A DNA stretch of 64,000 nucleotides from Bullifex porci (GTDB lineage Bacteria; Spirochaetota; Spirochaetia; Sphaerochaetales; Sphaerochaetaceae): NCBI RefSeq assembly GCF_009695635.1, contig NZ_VUNN01000006.1, positions 1 to 64,000 on the forward strand, given 5' to 3'. Position 1 is the stretch's first letter. Every line of letters begins with the position of its first letter. The translations under genes and the position numbers were made by a program. This document shows, piece after piece, positions 60,883-64,000 of the stretch. Below the pieces are notes generated by a model, which saw nothing but the letters and a program-made list of their open reading frames with translations, was not told where the DNA came from and did not search any database.

Positions 60883-63081
60883 ATGAGAATAATTAATAAT
60901 ATCAATGCACTGTGGGCATTTAGAAAGACTGAGGAGGTTCCTGCATCCTTTGATAAGAGCTGGGATATTATCTCCTTACCACACACCTGGAACAATATAG
61001 ATGGAATGGATGGTGGAAATGATTACTTTAGAGGAAAGGGTACATATGTAAAGGTACTCTCAAGAGAGAATCTTCCAAGTGATAAGCTAAACTACCTTGA
61101 AATAAATGGTGCATCATCATCTGCAGATGTATTCTTTAATGGAGAAAAGCTAACACACCACGATGGAGGATACTCAACCTTTAGAGCTTTACTTCCTGCA
61201 GCAATAAAGGATGAAAATATTCTTGTTATCCAGGTTGATAACTCTCCAAATGATAGAGTATATCCTCAGATGGCAGACTTTACCTTCTATGGTGGACTAT
61301 ATAGAGATGTAAATATTATCTCAGTTCCAAAAGCACACTTTGACTTAGAGTACTATGGTGCTCCTGGAGTAATGGCAACACCACATGTTGAAGGATCAAT
61401 AGATGTCAAGGTATTTGTAAAGGACCAAGGAGATGAGAGCATAATATATACTCTTCTTGATAAAGAGAATAATGTTGTTACCTCACTTGAGACAAAGGCT
61501 ACAGAGGTAAGCTTAAAGGTAAAGGAGCCACACCTATGGAATGGAAGAAAGGATCCATATTTATACACACTAAGATGTAGCTTAACAGGTGGAGATGAGA
61601 TAACAACAAGAGTAGGCTTTAGAGCATTTGAGATAGATCCAGAAAGAGGGTTTATTTTAAATGGTGAGGAGTACCCACTAAGAGGAGTATCAAGGCACCA
61701 GGATAGATGGGGAAAGGGAAATGCTATCTCAAGAGAGGACCATGAAGAGGATATGGCTCTAATAATGGAGGTAGGAGCTACAACAATTAGACTTGCACAC
61801 TATCAGCATGACCAATATTTCTATGATTTATGTGATGAGAATGGTTTAGTTATTTGGGCTGAAATTCCATATATCTCAAGTCATATGGTAAATGGTAGAG
61901 AAAATACTATCTCACAAATGAGAGAGCTTATAAGCCAAAACTATAACCACCCATCAATTGTTGTTTGGGGTGTCTCTAATGAGATTACAATGAATAATGC
62001 TGATGACCCTGATTTACTTGAAAACCATAGAATCTTAATTGATTTAGCTCACGAGATGGATAAAACTCGATTAACAACTATGGCAGCTCTAACGATGTGT
62101 AATATCGATTCAAAGATTATTCACCTTACAGATGTAGTTTCCTACAACCACTACTTTGGCTGGTATGGTGGAGATGTATCAATGAATGGTCCATGGTTTG
62201 ATAACTTCCATAAGAAATATCCAAATAGACCAATAGGCTGCTCAGAGTATGGGTGTGAAGCATTAAATTGGCATACCTCTAAGCCAATTCAAGGTGATTA
62301 CACAGAGGAGTACCAAGCATATTATCATGAGGAGCTAATAAAGCAATTCTTCTCAAGAAAGTATCTATGGGCAACACATGTATGGAATATGTTTGACTTT
62401 GGAGCCGACGCAAGAGCTGAGGGCGGAGAGAATGGTCAAAACCATAAGGGGTTAGTAACAATAGATAGAAAGTATAAAAAAGATTCCTTCTATGCATATA
62501 AGGCATGGCTATCAAAGGAGCCATTTGTGCATCTTTGCTCAAAGCGCTATGTAGATAGAGTTGAGCCAAGAACTAAGGTAACTGTATATTCTAACCTTCC
62601 AGAGGTAGCACTCTATGTAAATGGAGAGCTAGTAGAGACAAAGAAGGCAGAGGACCACTTCTTCCACTTTGAAATTGAAAATAAAGGAGAGTCACACATA
62701 AGGGCAGTTGCTGGAGAATTCTCAGATGAGAGTGTTATCAAGAAGGTTGATACCTTTAATGAGTCTTATCGCTTAAAGGAAAAGGGTGCTATCCTTAACT
62801 GGTTTGATATCACTGAGAAGGAAGGGTATTTCTCAATCAATGATAAGATGAGTGATATCATGGCTAATGAGGGTGGAAGAGAGCTTCTTTCAAAGCTTAT
62901 GTCCTCCTTTATGGGTGAAAAGAAGGAAGCTATGGGCTTCAAGCTTAACCCTGAAATGATGCAAATGATGGGTGGCTTCACAGTTATTAGACTATGTAAT
63001 ATGTTAGGAACTATGAATGTTAAGGTTACTAAGGAACAATTACTTGGTCTAAATGCAATGCTTAATACAATAAAGAAATAG
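60883..63081 (+). CDS. GH2 family glycoside hydrolase (beta-galactosidase/glucuronidase type)
   Basis: 732 aa, with sugar-binding, immunoglobulin-like and TIM-barrel domains, then a short extra C-terminus (about 620-732). Catalytic acid/base Glu367 is in GVSNEITMN and nucleophile Glu455 in CSEYGCE; GVSRHQDRWGKG and IRLAHYQHD are typical. No signal peptide, so it hydrolyses imported disaccharide. Galactoside or glucuronide specificity cannot be settled. The last ~80 residues resemble a helical DUF4982-like tail only loosely. Confidence 0.9.
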   Translation: MRIINNINALWAFRKTEEVPASFDKSWDIISLPHTWNNIDGMDGGNDYFRGKGTYVKVLSRENLPSDKLNYLEINGASSSADVFFNGEKLTHHDGGYSTFRALLPAAIKDENILVIQVDNSPNDRVYPQMADFTFYGGLYRDVNIISVPKAHFDLEYYGAPGVMATPHVEGSIDVKVFVKDQGDESIIYTLLDKENNVVTSLETKATEVSLKVKEPHLWNGRKDPYLYTLRCSLTGGDEITTRVGFRAFEIDPERGFILNGEEYPLRGVSRHQDRWGKGNAISREDHEEDMALIMEVGATTIRLAHYQHDQYFYDLCDENGLVIWAEIPYISSHMVNGRENTISQMRELISQNYNHPSIVVWGVSNEITMNNADDPDLLENHRILIDLAHEMDKTRLTTMAALTMCNIDSKIIHLTDVVSYNHYFGWYGGDVSMNGPWFDNFHKKYPNRPIGCSEYGCEALNWHTSKPIQGDYTEEYQAYYHEELIKQFFSRKYLWATHVWNMFDFGADARAEGGENGQNHKGLVTIDRKYKKDSFYAYKAWLSKEPFVHLCSKRYVDRVEPRTKVTVYSNLPEVALYVNGELVETKKAEDHFFHFEIENKGESHIRAVAGEFSDESVIKKVDTFNESYRLKEKGAILNWFDITEKEGYFSINDKMSDIMANEGGRELLSKLMSSFMGEKKEAMGFKLNPEMMQMMGGFTVIRLCNMLGTMNVKVTKEQLLGLNAMLNTIKK

Positions 63082-63094
63082 TACTAAACTATAA

Positions 63095-63125
63095 AGGCCA
63101 CAGACTTAATTCTCTGTGGCCTATT
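63095..63125. terminator. Bidirectional terminator between GH2 and flavodoxin genes
   Basis: AGGCCACAGA (63095-63104) pairs with TCTGTGGCCT (63113-63122) between the convergent genes. Confidence 0.85.
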
Positions 63126-63127
63126 AT

Positions 63128-63712
63128 TCAATTCTTATATCTAATTATACTCTCAACGTATTTATTAATTACATCTCCAAGCTTATCACTTGGTCTTATT
63201 TCATTATCTCTACCCTCTAGGTGTACAATACCAGCAACTGGTTGGTTTGATAATCTAACCTCTGGATGTACTCCATAAGGAATGTGTAATAGTGCCATGT
63301 TTTGAGCCCAATATAGCATTGAGTCAAGGGCATGGGAGCCTTCACAAATAGAGTGAGCACAGCTAGTAAAGCAACCAAAAAGACGTCCCTCTAGGCTTCT
63401 AGTTTCACACATATCGTAGGTGCTATCTAAAAAGGCCTTCATTTCAGCGGTCATACCACCAAATCGAGTAGGAGCTCCTAGGATTATCATATCTGCTTTT
63501 TCTAAGGTCTCTTCATTTGCAACAGAGAGCTCTAAGATATCCTCTAAATATTGGTTAACTGAATCCTTCTTTGCTGCAAGGATATGAAGATCTGAATCCT
63601 CAACTCTGTAAAGCCTTGCATCGATTCCAGCTTCAATAAGCTTGTCCTGTAAATACGATGCAATTATATAGATATTGCCACTAACTGAGTGGATTATGAT
63701 ATTACATCTCAT
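63128..63712 (-). CDS. Flavodoxin/WrbA-like FMN-dependent oxidoreductase
   Basis: 194 aa. HSVSGNIYIIA is the phosphate-binding loop (about residues 8-18), and APTRFGGMTAEMKAFLD (about 79-95) is the WrbA-like FMN loop. A C-terminal strand region with LFGCFTSCAH follows. It likely reduces quinones or aromatic compounds with NAD(P)H. AGGAGACAGGTGT precedes the ATG. Confidence 0.85.
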   Translation of the reverse strand: MRCNIIIHSVSGNIYIIASYLQDKLIEAGIDARLYRVEDSDLHILAAKKDSVNQYLEDILELSVANEETLEKADMIILGAPTRFGGMTAEMKAFLDSTYDMCETRSLEGRLFGCFTSCAHSICEGSHALDSMLYWAQNMALLHIPYGVHPEVRLSNQPVAGIVHLEGRDNEIRPSDKLGDVINKYVESIIRYKN

Positions 63713-63771
63713 ACACCTGTCTCCTTTTTGTAAATTATAGACTAGAAAAGGGAGAAGGGGTAATTATTTTA

Positions 63772-64000
63772 TCAGCACCAAGCGTTATAAAGGCCATCAC
63801 GAGAGTCTACATATATTTTTCTCTCATAGACCTCTTCTAAAATCCTTTCAGTGATAACCTCTTCCTTTTTACCATCCATGAATATTTCACCGTTTTTCAT
63901 AATAATTACTCTATCTATCTCTGGAATAATCTCACTAAGCTCGTGTGTAACAAGTAATATTGTCTTTCCAGCTTTTGCATACTTGGAGATTGTCTTTCTT
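63772..64000 (-). CDS. ABC transporter ATPase, C-terminal part (runs off the window)
   Basis: The open minus frame reads AKAGKTILLVTHELSEIIPE (switch His region) and DRVIIMKNGEIFMDG, then a tail of about 35 residues ending in AWC. Typical end of a FecE/ModC-like ATP-binding subunit. Walker motifs lie beyond the window, so the substrate cannot be assigned. Confidence 0.85.
   Translation of the reverse strand, partial: RKTISKYAKAGKTILLVTHELSEIIPEIDRVIIMKNGEIFMDGKKEEVITERILEEVYERKIYVDSRDGLYNAWC

Noticed and set aside
1..64000. CRISPR arrays, rRNA genes, known riboswitches
   Set aside because: I looked for regularly spaced repeats, rRNA landmarks and familiar riboswitch cores and saw none.

Overview
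The window looks like chromosomal DNA of a low-GC, anaerobic, probably gut-associated spirochaete. This rests on Ala/Gln-rich substrate-binding proteins with spirochaete-style signal peptides, a small beta-barrel-like exported protein, no CCA encoded in the tRNA genes, a PnrA/Bmp nucleoside importer, and uronate catabolism next to an Lpl-type sugar ABC importer. The assignment is inference; no rRNA or marker gene is present.

Layout. 1-2700: an accessory end with transposon-like terminal repeats, a small AT-hook protein, a flavin reductase pair and a decayed tyrosine integrase beside tRNA-Arg. 2759-5888: ferrous iron uptake (DtxR-type repressor, feoA-feoA-feoB) with three copies of one palindrome. 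5877-8190: NAGPA-type glycosidase and HAD-DUF1653 genes behind a truncated sugar permease. 8459-10940: a lipoprotein phosphatase and a His-rich CobW-type metal chaperone. 10993-18180: a poorly conserved, rearranged region with an orphan double-glycine leader peptide, a DUF6273 protein, a TetR regulator, two broken copies of a small unknown gene, a 1.1 kb segmental duplication of feoB-HAD-NAGPA sequence, a beta-barrel gene and an ORF6N protein. 18224-18410: two tRNA-Ser genes. 18552-24195: M28 peptidase, YigZ, aldo/keto reductase, Nudix, deoC and a thymidine-kinase-like gene.

24253-49723 is a pectin/galacturonate locus. An Lpl-type ABC importer is predicted to bring in oligogalacturonides. A GH28 enzyme and a GDSL esterase without signal peptides would trim and deacetylate them inside the cell. 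UxaC, UxaB, UxaA, KdgK and Eda then take galacturonate to pyruvate and glyceraldehyde-3-phosphate. Two regulatory circuits can be read from the DNA: an IclR/KdgR-like operator with the same geometry at kdgK and uxaB, and an 18-bp repeat upstream of both the 1065-aa hybrid AraC regulator and the transporter operon. The transporter operon carries five small membrane proteins of unknown role and two ATPases.

49930-56661: PnrA-type nucleoside importer (binding protein frameshifted) with purine nucleoside phosphorylase, a DUF985 cupin and an SDR. 56689-58270: metallophosphoesterase and a ParB-like protein. 58273-63081: AraC regulator, GPH symporter and GH2 glycosidase. 63128 to the end: flavodoxin-type oxidoreductase and the C-terminus of an ABC ATPase. 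The deoC/TK-like pair and the PnrA/PNP operon together suggest nucleoside scavenging.
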